A stretch of DNA of 64,000 nt. It comes from Sinorhizobium sp. 6-70 (GTDB lineage Bacteria; Pseudomonadota; Alphaproteobacteria; Rhizobiales; Rhizobiaceae). Both the position numbers and the translations under genes were made by a program. The stretch covers positions 511,802 to 575,801 of the forward strand of contig NZ_JASKLS010000002.1 of NCBI RefSeq assembly GCF_030124375.1, read 5' to 3'. Position 1 is the first letter of the stretch. Each line of letters opens with the position of its first letter. Shown in pieces: positions 44,372-52,611 of the stretch. The notes under the pieces were generated by a model that ran no database searches, was not told where the DNA came from, and worked only from the letters and a program-made list of their open reading frames with translations.

Positions 44372-45937
44372 TCAGCTCACCGAATATTTTTCAAGCAGAC
44401 TGCGATGTCGGTCCATTGAGCCAACCAGGCTCTGATAGACAGAGCGCCACTCCTCGAAGAAATCGACGTAGCGACGGTTCGCGACGGGATCGGGATCGAT
44501 CGTTTCCTTGATCTTCACGATATCCGCGAGCGGAGCGACGGGGTCGGAATATATTCCGGCGGCCACAGCAGCCAGAACCGCGTCGCCGATCGGGGCCGCC
44601 TCTCCGATATCCGGAACCTTCAGCGGCCGGTTGACCACGTTCGCAGTAATCTGGTTCCAGAACCGGCTCTTGGTCGGCCCGCCATTCAGAACGAGCGTGT
44701 CGATCTTGGCGCCGGCCGCTTCAGCGATACGGAAATTGGAGAGGAGATCGAACGCGACACCTTCGATCAGCGCACGGATCATCGTCGCCCGCGTCGTGGT
44801 TGGCTGGACACCGAAGAAGACGCCGGTCGCCCTGCTGTTCCAGTTGGGCGCCAGCGAATTGCCGAGATAGGGCAGGTAGAGCAGTCCGTTCGAGCATGCC
44901 GGTACATGCTTTGCCTGTTCCGTGAAAAGATCGAATACGTTCTGGCCCATGCGCTCGGCAAGACGGAACTCGCCATCGCCGAACTGGTCCCGGAACCACT
45001 TGAGAGAGGCTCCCGTGAACGCCATCGGAGCGTCGAACATGGTCAAGCCCGGCAGCACGTGCGGCCATTTCAGGATACGGTATTCGTCCACCGTCTGTTC
45101 CGTCGGGATCATGATGCCGAGGTTTGACCCCGTTCCCATCGAATAGAAGGCCTCCCCGGCCTTCGTGACGCCGACGCCCAGCGCCGCCGAGCTGATGTCG
45201 GTGCCGCCTGCGGCAACGACGGTCCCCGGGCGCAGGCCGGTCTCCTCGGCAGCCTTGCTGGTGATCTCGCCGACGATTTCGTGCGACCTGTAGAGCCTGG
45301 GGAACTTCTCGATCGGGATGCCGATCGCGTTGGCGACCGCGGGGTTCCAGGCCTCCTTCTGGTATTCATAGGCATAAGCGAGGCCCGCATCGCCGGTGTT
45401 CATCGTGAAGTTGCCGCACATCCGGTAGGTGCAATAGCCGGCGGGCGACAGGAACTTGTGGGTCGCGGCAAAGACATGCGGTTCATGCTTGGCAATCCAG
45501 AGCGCCTTCGGGTCGATGAACCAGGGCGCGACGCGATTGCCATTGTTGCGGTTGATCTCCTTCTCGCCGATCGTGTTGCGGATGTCGGTGCATTCCTCCT
45601 CGGAACGTGAATCCATCCAGATCATCGCGGGGCGGAGCGGCCTGCCCTTGTCGTTGACCGGAAGCGTGACGCCGACGAGCCCCGAAATCGCCACGCCGGC
45701 GATCTGGTCGGCAAAATTGCCCTGCTCGAGACATTGCCGGATCGACGAAGTGACGGCCTGCCAGTAGTTGTCTGCCTCCTGCTCCGCCCAGCCCGGCTTG
45801 GGGTGGAAGAGCGGATGCTCCTGCGATCCGAAGGCCACAACCTTTCCCGTCTGCGTGTTGAGCACGCAGGCCTTCACATTGGTGGTGCCTATGTCGATTC
45901 CGAGTGTGAGATGCCTAGCCAACAAACTTCCTCCCAT
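44372..45937 (-). CDS. FGGY-family carbohydrate kinase (xylulokinase-like)
   Basis: A 521-residue kinase of the FGGY family. The phosphate-binding start is LGIDIGTTNVKACVLN, and the C-terminal ATP-binding region contains LVLNGGPTKSRFWNQI and GEAAPIGDAVLAAVAAG. It would phosphorylate a pentose, hexulose or sugar alcohol after import by the neighbouring CUT2 transporter. Its place in the operon suggests that the imported sugar, or a product of the oxygenase step, is its substrate. FGGY specificity cannot be read reliably from the sequence. Confidence 0.93.
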   Translation of the reverse strand: MGGSLLARHLTLGIDIGTTNVKACVLNTQTGKVVAFGSQEHPLFHPKPGWAEQEADNYWQAVTSSIRQCLEQGNFADQIAGVAISGLVGVTLPVNDKGRPLRPAMIWMDSRSEEECTDIRNTIGEKEINRNNGNRVAPWFIDPKALWIAKHEPHVFAATHKFLSPAGYCTYRMCGNFTMNTGDAGLAYAYEYQKEAWNPAVANAIGIPIEKFPRLYRSHEIVGEITSKAAEETGLRPGTVVAAGGTDISSAALGVGVTKAGEAFYSMGTGSNLGIMIPTEQTVDEYRILKWPHVLPGLTMFDAPMAFTGASLKWFRDQFGDGEFRLAERMGQNVFDLFTEQAKHVPACSNGLLYLPYLGNSLAPNWNSRATGVFFGVQPTTTRATMIRALIEGVAFDLLSNFRIAEAAGAKIDTLVLNGGPTKSRFWNQITANVVNRPLKVPDIGEAAPIGDAVLAAVAAGIYSDPVAPLADIVKIKETIDPDPVANRRYVDFFEEWRSVYQSLVGSMDRHRSLLEKYSVS

Positions 45938-45955
45938 GCCAGACGATTTTCGTAA

Positions 45956-46972
45956 CTAGTTTTTGTGGTTAAGACGGGTCAGGCTCACCGCCAGGATCAA
46001 TACCGCGCCGATTGCGAGGTTCTGGTACCATGTCGGCACGCCCCAAATCGCCAGCAGGTTGAGCCCCGCGGAAAAGCCCACGGCTGCAGTCAGGACGCGC
46101 CAAAGCGATCCCGTACCGCCCGCGAGCGCCACGCCTCCGAGCACTGCGATCGCAATCGCAGTCAGTTCATAGCCCTGCGCGAGCGCTGCCTCGACCGACT
46201 TCAGCCGCGCAGTAAAAACCAACCCGCCCACCGCCGCGAACAGCCCGCTCAACGCGAATGACGCCACGATGTATCTGTTCGTCGTAATGCCGGAATAGAG
46301 CGTCGCGGTTTCGTTGCCGCCGATCGCGAACAGCCGATTCCCGGCGACAGTTCTGGACAGGAAGGCATGCGCGAACAGGACCAGGACCACGAGAAGCACG
46401 AAGCTGACAGGTACGCCGAGCCAGAGCTCGTCGCTCAGCCAATTGAAGAACGCGCCCTTGAGATAGAACGGTGCGCCGTTGGTGGCGAGGTAGCTCAGGC
46501 CGCGCAGCGCCGTCAGCGATACGAGGGTCATGATGAAGGAGGCCACCTTGAAATAGGCGACGCCTACTCCGTTGAGCGCGCCGATCGCGGTGCCGGTCAA
46601 CAAGGAGATGACGACGAAAATCAGAGGTGATCCTGCGAACGTATTGCCCTTTACGATCCACCGTAATCCCAGCTCGCGACCTATCCAGGATGTGACCACG
46701 ACAGCGATGATCACCGAGAAAACCATGTTCGCGGCGACCGACAGGTCGATCCGGCCGGTGATCAGGACGATGGTCATTCCGGTCGCCAGCAGTCCGACGA
46801 GGGCAGCATTGCGCAACAGGTTCTGGATGTTGAGCGCCGAGAGATAATGCGGCGACGTCAGCGCTCCGAGGACCAGGATGGACAGGACGAGCCACAGCAT
46901 CGGCTCTCTGATGATTTGCGCGAGTCCGGACGCCCGAACGGCCGGCGCAGACGTTGCTTCGGCAATGATCAC
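45956..46972 (-). CDS. CUT2 sugar ABC transporter permease B
   Basis: A 338-residue RbsC-like permease. Typical motifs are VLITGRIDLSVAAN and the C-terminal LGGVALAGGTGS segment. Its start overlaps the stop of permease A by four bases. With permease A it forms the translocation channel; both are followed by the kinase and ATPase genes. Confidence 0.94.
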   Translation of the reverse strand: MIIAEATSAPAVRASGLAQIIREPMLWLVLSILVLGALTSPHYLSALNIQNLLRNAALVGLLATGMTIVLITGRIDLSVAANMVFSVIIAVVVTSWIGRELGLRWIVKGNTFAGSPLIFVVISLLTGTAIGALNGVGVAYFKVASFIMTLVSLTALRGLSYLATNGAPFYLKGAFFNWLSDELWLGVPVSFVLLVVLVLFAHAFLSRTVAGNRLFAIGGNETATLYSGITTNRYIVASFALSGLFAAVGGLVFTARLKSVEAALAQGYELTAIAIAVLGGVALAGGTGSLWRVLTAAVGFSAGLNLLAIWGVPTWYQNLAIGAVLILAVSLTRLNHKN

Positions 46973-47958
46973 TTCACGAACCTCCGATTGCGCATGCCGG
47001 GCACGACGACGACAAGGATGACAAGTGCGGTGACGACCTGTTGCATGTAGAAACTGACACCCATCTGGTTGAGCAGGTTGTTGACGACCCCGATGATGAG
47101 CGTCGCGACGAGCGTCCCGAATACCGAGCCAGTGCCGCCTGCAAGCGCCGCGCCGCCAAGAACGGTGACCGCCAGAACCTTGAGTTCAAGACCGGGAAAG
47201 GCAGCAGGATTGATGTAGCCGAGCCTGGCGCTCTCGATGAGCCCGGTGATTGCCGCACAGAGGCCACAGAATGCGAAGACCACGATCTTCACGCGATCGA
47301 TCCTGATGCCTGACAGCAGCGCGGCGCGGGCATTGCCGCCCGTAGCGTAGAGCTTGCGGCCAAAGGTCGAGCTTCTCGTCATGAAAACGCAGGCGAGTGC
47401 CATGACAGCGAGAAGGAAGATCGGCACCGGCACGCCGAGAAGTGCTCCGCGCCCGAACCACATATATTCCGCGATCTTCTCCGGGTAGGTCGCCTGACCC
47501 GCCGAGAAAATATTGGCGAGCGCGCTTGCGATCCCCAGCATCGCGAGCGTCGAGATCAGGGATGACACGCCGAGCTTCGCTACGAAGATCCCGTTGACGA
47601 GCCCAAGACAGAGACCGCAAAGCAGTGTGGCGCCAATGATCAAGGCGGGGGAACCGGTGGGCAGCAGCAAGCCGCCGATGACGATGGAGAGCACCGCGAC
47701 TCCAGCCACCGAGAGATCGATTTCCCCGGTTATGACGACCATCGTCATCCCGAAAGCCAGGATCCCGATTCCTGCAACGGCGGTGAGCACCACGCGCAGA
47801 TTTTCCGGCGACAGGAAGCCGGGATAAAGGATCTGGCCTGCGACGACCAGTACGCCAAGGACGACGATGCGGCTGAGATCGCCGATCTCGGGCAGGAAAC
47901 GCATCTGCGCCCAGCCGCCAGCAGCATTGATGGAGGACTTCTCTTCTACGATGGTCAT
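46969..47958 (-). CDS. CUT2 sugar ABC transporter permease A
   Basis: A 329-residue RbsC-like permease from the ATG at 47958 (MTIVEEKSS); an upstream in-frame start adds 20 residues that are not family-like. The ITGEIDLSVAGVAV and LGGAALAGGTGS motifs are present. About eight to ten hydrophobic segments are visible. It follows the binding-protein gene by 82 bases that contain a perfect hairpin. Confidence 0.93.
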   Translation of the reverse strand: MTIVEEKSSINAAGGWAQMRFLPEIGDLSRIVVLGVLVVAGQILYPGFLSPENLRVVLTAVAGIGILAFGMTMVVITGEIDLSVAGVAVLSIVIGGLLLPTGSPALIIGATLLCGLCLGLVNGIFVAKLGVSSLISTLAMLGIASALANIFSAGQATYPEKIAEYMWFGRGALLGVPVPIFLLAVMALACVFMTRSSTFGRKLYATGGNARAALLSGIRIDRVKIVVFAFCGLCAAITGLIESARLGYINPAAFPGLELKVLAVTVLGGAALAGGTGSVFGTLVATLIIGVVNNLLNQMGVSFYMQQVVTALVILVVVVPGMRNRRFVK

Positions 47959-47991
47959 TGAACGATCCAGTCGGAATATCTGGCGGTCGCA

Positions 47992-48013
47992 CCGCAGCCG
48001 ATGAAGGCTGCGG
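47992..48013 (-). other. Hairpin after the sugar-binding-protein gene
   Basis: CCGCAGCC and GGCTGCGG pair as a perfect eight-base stem with a six-base loop, between the binding-protein stop and the permease start. Such hairpins often raise the level of the binding-protein part of the mRNA relative to the permeases. Confidence 0.55.
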
Positions 48014-48040
48014 GCCACGGTCTTGAATACAGATCACCGA

Positions 48041-49336
48041 TCAGTTGACGGCGGGTCCGTAGGCATAGGGCCATTCGTCCGGCGTCATCGTCTCCACCCC
48101 TTCGATGACCATCTTGGTCTTCGTGATCATCGGCAGATTGGGTGTCATGATCAGCTTGGGCGGAGCGTCGTTGAGACCTTCCTTCGCGCCGATATGCTTG
48201 ATCACGGCGCGGATACCGATATCGCCGATCAGCGGCGTATAGGGCGAGACCATGTCGATGTTGCCATCGGCGATCTCCTTCAGAACTTCCTTCGCGTCGT
48301 CATTGGCGAGGATGACGATCTTCTTCCCGTCCGGCGCGGAATTCAGCCGTTTTGCCTCGCGGATGGCGTCGAGAGCGCCCATCGCCTCCTCGCCGCCCGT
48401 ATTGAAGCTGACGGAAATGTCGTTGAAGGCCTGCAGGGCATCCGCAGTCGACTGGAATGCCAGAGTTCGCTGACTGTTGGTATGGTAGTTGCCCTGGATG
48501 TTGAAACCATCGACATTGCCGATCACCTCAAGGAAGGCACCCGTCCGGATCGAGTCCGCCGTGCTGCCGAGATCCTTGCGGTTGAGGACCATGTTGCCGG
48601 CCTTCAGTACCTCTTTAAGATAGAGGCCCTCCTGCAGGCCGTTGGCGTAGAAGTTTCCGAGAACTTCGGAACTGATCTTTTCCGACGAAGTCCGGCGGTC
48701 GACGCTGACGACCGGAATGCCGGCATCGATGGCGCGGTCGACCGGCGGCCCCATCGGCGCTTCACGCGACGGCCAGAGCACAATTCCATCGTATTTCTTG
48801 GCAACCCAGGTATCGATGACCTGGCCCATCTTGTTGTCGTCGAATTCGGCGTCGATCACCTCGATCTCGACATTCGGATGGCGGGCGGCCTCCCATGCGG
48901 CGGTATCGGCAAGGCTGATCAGCCAGGGATGGTTGAACCCGTGGAAGACGAAGCCGATCTTGTAGGTCTTCTTGGGATCGAGCACCGGTCCCTCGGGAAG
49001 CGGAATGTAGTCGGTGAAGGGCGCCTTGATCTCGAGCTTGCTGTAGGGCCCGGTGAAGGTGGCTCCCATGCCCGGCTTCCAGACGAAGCCGTCGGCGAGC
49101 CCGCCCACCGGGTAGGCGTCGAGATAGTCGCGGAAACCATCTTTTTCGAAGAGTTCACCAACGCTCTTGTTGCTCATTCCTTCCTTGGCATGCTCGGAAT
49201 AGGACGCGATCAGGCCGTTCAGCACGTCATGGACGCCGTCCGCGTGGGCCTGGGCGGTCAGACAGCCCTGGGTTGCGGCGAAGACAGCGACGCTCATCAC
49301 GCCACCGATGGCGGCGCGCCTTGTGAATTTCAGCAT
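48041..49336 (-). CDS. CUT2 sugar ABC transporter substrate-binding protein
   Basis: A 431-residue periplasmic binding protein of the RbsB-like (type I) fold with a signal peptide ending near residue 32 (AQAHA-DG). The mature part shows YKIGFVFHGFNHPWLISLADTA and the VVSVDR hinge region. It is longer than classic ribose-binding proteins (about 300), with an N-terminal extension of around 90 residues before the fold starts. It supplies the substrate for the two permeases downstream. An upstream palindrome at 49354-49367 may be an operator. Confidence 0.9.
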   Translation of the reverse strand: MLKFTRRAAIGGVMSVAVFAATQGCLTAQAHADGVHDVLNGLIASYSEHAKEGMSNKSVGELFEKDGFRDYLDAYPVGGLADGFVWKPGMGATFTGPYSKLEIKAPFTDYIPLPEGPVLDPKKTYKIGFVFHGFNHPWLISLADTAAWEAARHPNVEIEVIDAEFDDNKMGQVIDTWVAKKYDGIVLWPSREAPMGPPVDRAIDAGIPVVSVDRRTSSEKISSEVLGNFYANGLQEGLYLKEVLKAGNMVLNRKDLGSTADSIRTGAFLEVIGNVDGFNIQGNYHTNSQRTLAFQSTADALQAFNDISVSFNTGGEEAMGALDAIREAKRLNSAPDGKKIVILANDDAKEVLKEIADGNIDMVSPYTPLIGDIGIRAVIKHIGAKEGLNDAPPKLIMTPNLPMITKTKMVIEGVETMTPDEWPYAYGPAVN

Positions 49337-49353
49337 TATTTCCTCCCATGATT

Positions 49354-49367
49354 GGACAATATTGTCC
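49354..49367. promoter_or_regulatory. Perfect 14-bp palindrome upstream of the sugar-binding-protein gene
   Basis: GGACAATATTGTCC is a perfect palindrome, extended to 20 bases with one mismatch. It lies 18 bases before the binding-protein start and after the Rieske ferredoxin gene. It could be an internal operator for a dimeric repressor, allowing separate control of the transporter genes. Confidence 0.5.
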
Positions 49368-49421
49368 TATTCGGTCGTGCCATTTCCTCCGGGCACGAAC
49401 CGACCTCCCCCTACGTGTCGT

Positions 49422-49760
49422 CTAGTCGACCAACACGTAGACCTGACCGTTCTCAATCTTAGTCTTGAAGGTTTTCAGGTTCTTGGTGACGGGCGGCGAA
49501 AGCGCGGCACCCGTGCGAATGTTGAACAGCCCCTGATGCAGCGGACACTCGACGGTTTCGCCATCGATGTATCCTTCGGACATGAAGGCATGCTCGTGTG
49601 TGCAGATTCCGGAAGTCGCGTAGAACTCGCCGGACAGGTTATAGACAGCGATGCACCTTCCCTTGTGGGTAAACCGCATTGCATCCTCCGATGCCAATGC
49701 GCTTGCCTCTACCGCCATGACCCACTCAGCGGCGGCTACGCTGGTATTCTCCTCACTCAT
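49422..49760 (-). CDS. Rieske-type 2Fe-2S ferredoxin
   Basis: A 112-residue soluble Rieske ferredoxin. The cluster ligands are Cys53 and His55 (CTHEHAF) and Cys72 and His75 (CPLHQG). It resembles biphenyl- and naphthalene-type ferredoxin components that shuttle electrons to oxygenases. As first gene of the operon, it would carry electrons from the FAD reductase (40505-41737) to the membrane di-iron oxygenase (41734-42723). Cytoplasmic, no signal peptide. Confidence 0.94.
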   Translation of the reverse strand: MSEENTSVAAAEWVMAVEASALASEDAMRFTHKGRCIAVYNLSGEFYATSGICTHEHAFMSEGYIDGETVECPLHQGLFNIRTGAALSPPVTKNLKTFKTKIENGQVYVLVD

Positions 49761-50109
49761 AACGTTCTTTCGCTTATCTTCGCTTCGTCAGCAGTTTAGG
49801 TTCGCTCCAATCTTTTTGACGACTTGATAAATCTCAAATTCATTCTTTGAATGGGGTCATTGGCGACTGCCGTCTGCTCCGGATTCGCTGCCTTGGTTGG
49901 ACCGGGAGAGCGAGCGGAGAACGTGCCGCTCATCACGTGGCGGATGCAGTTCTGCAGCATTACCCAGATACGATCCCGACCCGTTGGCAGGCGAGGGTTT
50001 CTCGCGACCTGGCAAGTGCGACGGGGACAGCAAAAGGCTGTTCTTTCCTCTTTTGCTTGAGTTAGGTTAAGGGGAGAGAGGCTGAAACAATGCAGCAGTG
50101 GAGAGCCAG
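49761..50109. other. 349-bp divergent gap upstream of the Rieske ferredoxin and the cyclase
   Basis: The gap separates the Rieske ferredoxin gene (leftward) from the cyclase gene (rightward). Near the Rieske start lie the two dyads described at 49824-49852, suitable for a LysR regulator. The part between about 49860 and 50060 has open frames on both strands but none resembles a known family. Confidence 0.45.
49824..49852. promoter_or_regulatory. Two adjacent dyads, LysR-box-like, upstream of the oxygenase operon
   Basis: TTGATAAATCTCAA (TTGA-N6-TCAA, 49824-49837) is immediately followed by ATTCATTCTTTGAAT (ATTCA-N5-TGAAT, 49838-49852), about 65-90 bases upstream of the Rieske ferredoxin start. 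The first fits the T-N11-A pattern bound by LysR regulators. The LysR gene at the far end of the operon is the likely binder. This is a pattern match only. Confidence 0.45.
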
Positions 50110-50802
50110 ATGAGGCCGAAGCAGAGTTCCGCCAACGCATCGGCCACAGTTGCGTTCATAGACCTTGCCGGATTTAGCGCGATTGCGGACGTTTATGGGG
50201 ACGCGGTTGCTATCGACATTCTCGAGGTGTTCGAGAGCATGGTCCATGAGAACCTTAGCGGCTATCCATCGCCGATCAAATGGATTGGCGATGAGGCAAT
50301 GCTCGCTTTTCCCGAGCCCGAAATTGCGATCCAGGTACTCGGCACGCTGTTGCAGGCATGCCGCAAACAACCGCTGCTCCCGCTTACACGGACGGGGCTG
50401 AATCACGGGCCGGTCGTCCGCCGGGGCGGCGACCTCTTTGGATCGACGGTCAACATAGCAGCGCGGGTTGCGGCGCTCGCATCCCCCGGTCAACTGCTCG
50501 CCACTCGCCCGATTGCCGAGGCGGCCGTCGCCAGGGGCATCCTCGTCCGGGACCTTGGCCCAGTCGCACTTCGGTCGGTTGCCGGGGAAGTCGATCTCTA
50601 TGAGATCGAACTTGCTCCGTCGACTGACGCGGCCTGGATTGACCCGGTGTGCAAAATGCATGCACCCTATTCATCCTATAGACGGTCCGCCCCGCAGGGG
50701 CCGTGGTTCTGTTCGCCACTTTGCGAGGAAGCTTATCGAAGATCGCCGCAGACCTACTCTGCTGCTGCGGCGAAAGGGCCGATCAGAAGAACGACAAACT
50801 AA
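50110..50802 (+). CDS. Class III nucleotide cyclase fused to a C-terminal YHS-like domain
   Basis: A 230-residue protein from the ATG after TGGAGAGCCAG. Residues ~12-180 form a class III adenylate/guanylate cyclase domain with both metal aspartates (FIDLAGFS and WIGDEAML), the substrate-type Lys before the second one, and the Asn/Arg in GSTVNIAARV. Residues ~187-228 form a YHS-like module (DPVCKMHAP, then FCSPLCEEAYRR) whose cysteines could bind a metal. Such a fusion suggests a cyclase controlled by metal or redox state. It is divergent from the oxygenase operon. Confidence 0.85.
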   Translation: MRPKQSSANASATVAFIDLAGFSAIADVYGDAVAIDILEVFESMVHENLSGYPSPIKWIGDEAMLAFPEPEIAIQVLGTLLQACRKQPLLPLTRTGLNHGPVVRRGGDLFGSTVNIAARVAALASPGQLLATRPIAEAAVARGILVRDLGPVALRSVAGEVDLYEIELAPSTDAAWIDPVCKMHAPYSSYRRSAPQGPWFCSPLCEEAYRRSPQTYSAAAAKGPIRRTTN

Positions 50803-51053
50803 GCCCTGCTCTGGCGCCCGCGGATGCGCGCGTCGAACTGGCGGGTGGCAAGCATGAACGCGGCGACGGCTCTCCGATCGGGCAGTTCGCTTCCGAGCTT
50901 CCAATCATTCGAGTTCGTTGAGAGCGCGTCCGTCCAGGCGCCCCCTCATCAGGGCTCGGAGTGGCAACTAGGAGCAGAATAGGGCCGCATCATCACTGCC
51001 GCCCTACCTTACCAACGTCGTCGTGATGGCGAGTGGTTGTCGTCAAAGCGGTC

Positions 51054-51671
51054 TTATCCGGCCAAGGCGTATTTCGATGCGAGGAGCGCCGCGAGTTCCT
51101 GTCGGCAGTCGCGGAGTGGGCGAACCTCTTGGCTGGCTTTTGCAATCGCCATGGCCCCGGAGTAGGCGGCGACTACCAGCGTCGCAAGGCTGCCCGGATC
51201 TATGCCGATAGCGCGTTTCAAGTCGACATCCGCCTGAAACTTTGCCGACAGCGCGTCGTGCCAGCCGGTGAAAACACCGCTGAGCGCCTCGCGCATCTCT
51301 TCATCATGCGGCGAAACCTCCATCGCCATGTTATTGAGGGGGCAGCCGGAGACCGAGCCTTTACGCGATAGGTCGCTGATGATGTTTTCAAAGATGAGAT
51401 CGATGGCCGTTGGCGCGTCCGCGCAGGCTTGAAGCGGCTCGATCCAGGTCTGCCGAACGGCGTCGGCCACCCGATCGCGGATAACCGCCAATCCGAGTTC
51501 GCGCTTTGCGGGAAAATGATGCGCCATGGCCCCGCCAGATACCGAAGCCTTTTCACGCAATTCCATCATTCCCGTTGCGAGATAGCCCTGGGCAACAAAG
51601 GCATCATAAGCTGCATCGACAATCCTGCGACGCACTGCCTGGGGGTCATTGGTTCTTCTGTTTCCGGTCAC
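51054..51671 (-). CDS. TetR-family transcriptional regulator
   Basis: A 205-residue TetR-type repressor from a GTG start that follows AGGTGGTGACC; a longer start at 51713 is possible. The N-terminal helix-turn-helix is IVDAAYDAFVAQGYLATGMM followed by ELREKASVSGGAMAHHFPAK. The ligand-binding part includes a Cys in SGCPLNNMAME, as in the thiol-responsive or electrophile-responsive TetR group. It is divergent from the NIPSNAP gene and would repress it through the two AACAGG-N8-CCTGTT sites between them. Confidence 0.9.
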   Translation of the reverse strand: MTGNRRTNDPQAVRRRIVDAAYDAFVAQGYLATGMMELREKASVSGGAMAHHFPAKRELGLAVIRDRVADAVRQTWIEPLQACADAPTAIDLIFENIISDLSRKGSVSGCPLNNMAMEVSPHDEEMREALSGVFTGWHDALSAKFQADVDLKRAIGIDPGSLATLVVAAYSGAMAIAKASQEVRPLRDCRQELAALLASKYALAG

Positions 51672-51706
51672 GGTCACCACCTGCAAACTCGAGCAACAAT
51701 AGCGCC

Positions 51707-51735
51707 TTGACAAAACAGGTCAATCATCCTGTTAT
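51707..51735 (+). promoter_or_regulatory. Sigma-70-like promoter of the NIPSNAP gene
   Basis: TTGACA (51707-51712) is followed 17 bases later by TGTTAT (51730-51735), giving a good -35 and an acceptable -10. Operator 1 at 51714-51733 lies between and over these boxes, a standard repression layout. Confidence 0.6.
51714..51733. promoter_or_regulatory. TetR operator 1 (AACAGG-N8-CCTGTT)
   Basis: AACAGG and CCTGTT are perfect inverted arms with an eight-base spacer. The site overlaps the promoter of the NIPSNAP gene. Together with operator 2, whose centre lies 25 bases away, it is the expected target of the divergent TetR protein. Confidence 0.72.
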
Positions 51736-51738
51736 TAA

Positions 51739-51758
51739 AACAGGACAATCGACCTGTT
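51739..51758. promoter_or_regulatory. TetR operator 2 (AACAGG-N8-CCTGTT)
   Basis: Same arms and same spacer as operator 1. It lies just downstream of the -10 box and ends 10 bases before the NIPSNAP start codon, overlapping the likely transcription start. Confidence 0.72.
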
Positions 51759-51768
51759 TGGAGGCATC

Positions 51769-52491
51769 ATGGAACCGCATACCGTTTTCGAACTCCGCCG
51801 CTACCGCCTCCGTCCAGGCGGCAGGGAACCCCTAATCCGACTGTTTGACAGCGAATTCGTTGAACCACAGGAAGCGCTGGGTATGCGCATCGTCGGCGAG
51901 TTCCGCGACCTCGAAGATCCCGATGCCTTCGTCTGGGTTCGGTCCTTTGCGGACATGGAAGTCCGAACGGAAGCGCTCAAGTCCTTCTATACGAGCGCGA
52001 TCTGGAAGGAACATGGACCGGCAGCCAACGACACGATGCTCAACTCGGATAACGTGTTGCTCCTGAAACCCGTTCGCGGCGTGCAGCCGTTCAGTCACAA
52101 TCTGCCGAGGAAAGGCGAGGAGCTCAATACTGGAGGCCTCATCGTCGTGAATATCTGCTCGCTCGCCCCCAGAACAGAGGACGAATTCGCCATGTTCTTC
52201 GTGCAGAATGCGCTGCCGATTTTGCAGGATACCGGCGCTCGCGTTGATGCCCTTTTTGTCACCGAGCGTAGCGTAAATGGTTTTCCGAGGCTTCCCGTCC
52301 GTGAGGGGGAGGCTGTGCTTGTCTGGTTCGAATGCCATGAAAACGACGACAGCTTTTTACACCATCGAGAGCGCTTGAGACGGAACCTCAAGTGGACCGA
52401 TGACGTCTATCCACGAATCGACGGGCAATGTTGGCGAAGAATCGAGGTCGCACGCCTGACACCGACGTCGCGGTCGCTTTGCACCTGGTAG
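51769..52491 (+). CDS. NIPSNAP-family protein under TetR control
   Basis: A 240-residue protein with a NIPSNAP (dimeric alpha-beta barrel) domain at the N-terminus: VFELRRYRLRPGGREPLIRL, then WVRSFADMEVRTEALKSFY. The second half is a weaker barrel-like repeat. The ATG follows TTTGGAGGCATC, a good ribosome site. The biochemical role of bacterial NIPSNAP proteins is largely unknown; many are found in detoxification or aromatic-catabolism settings. The adjacent TetR gene and operators suggest induction by a small molecule. Confidence 0.87.
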   Translation: MEPHTVFELRRYRLRPGGREPLIRLFDSEFVEPQEALGMRIVGEFRDLEDPDAFVWVRSFADMEVRTEALKSFYTSAIWKEHGPAANDTMLNSDNVLLLKPVRGVQPFSHNLPRKGEELNTGGLIVVNICSLAPRTEDEFAMFFVQNALPILQDTGARVDALFVTERSVNGFPRLPVREGEAVLVWFECHENDDSFLHHRERLRRNLKWTDDVYPRIDGQCWRRIEVARLTPTSRSLCTW

Positions 52492-52611
52492 TTGGTGCGT
52501 CCGCTCTCTGGCGCATTCCAGCCGGGTGGCCACACGACCTGTTCATTCGACTCGAACGGCAGCCGGGCAGGGCACATTTCGCACGGCCCAGCGGTTGCGC
52601 GGCGTTCCCGA

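Noticed and set aside
49796..50140. Overlapping small frames on both strands between the Rieske and cyclase genes
   Set aside because: No motif, no ribosome site; the area is better explained as a divergent promoter region.
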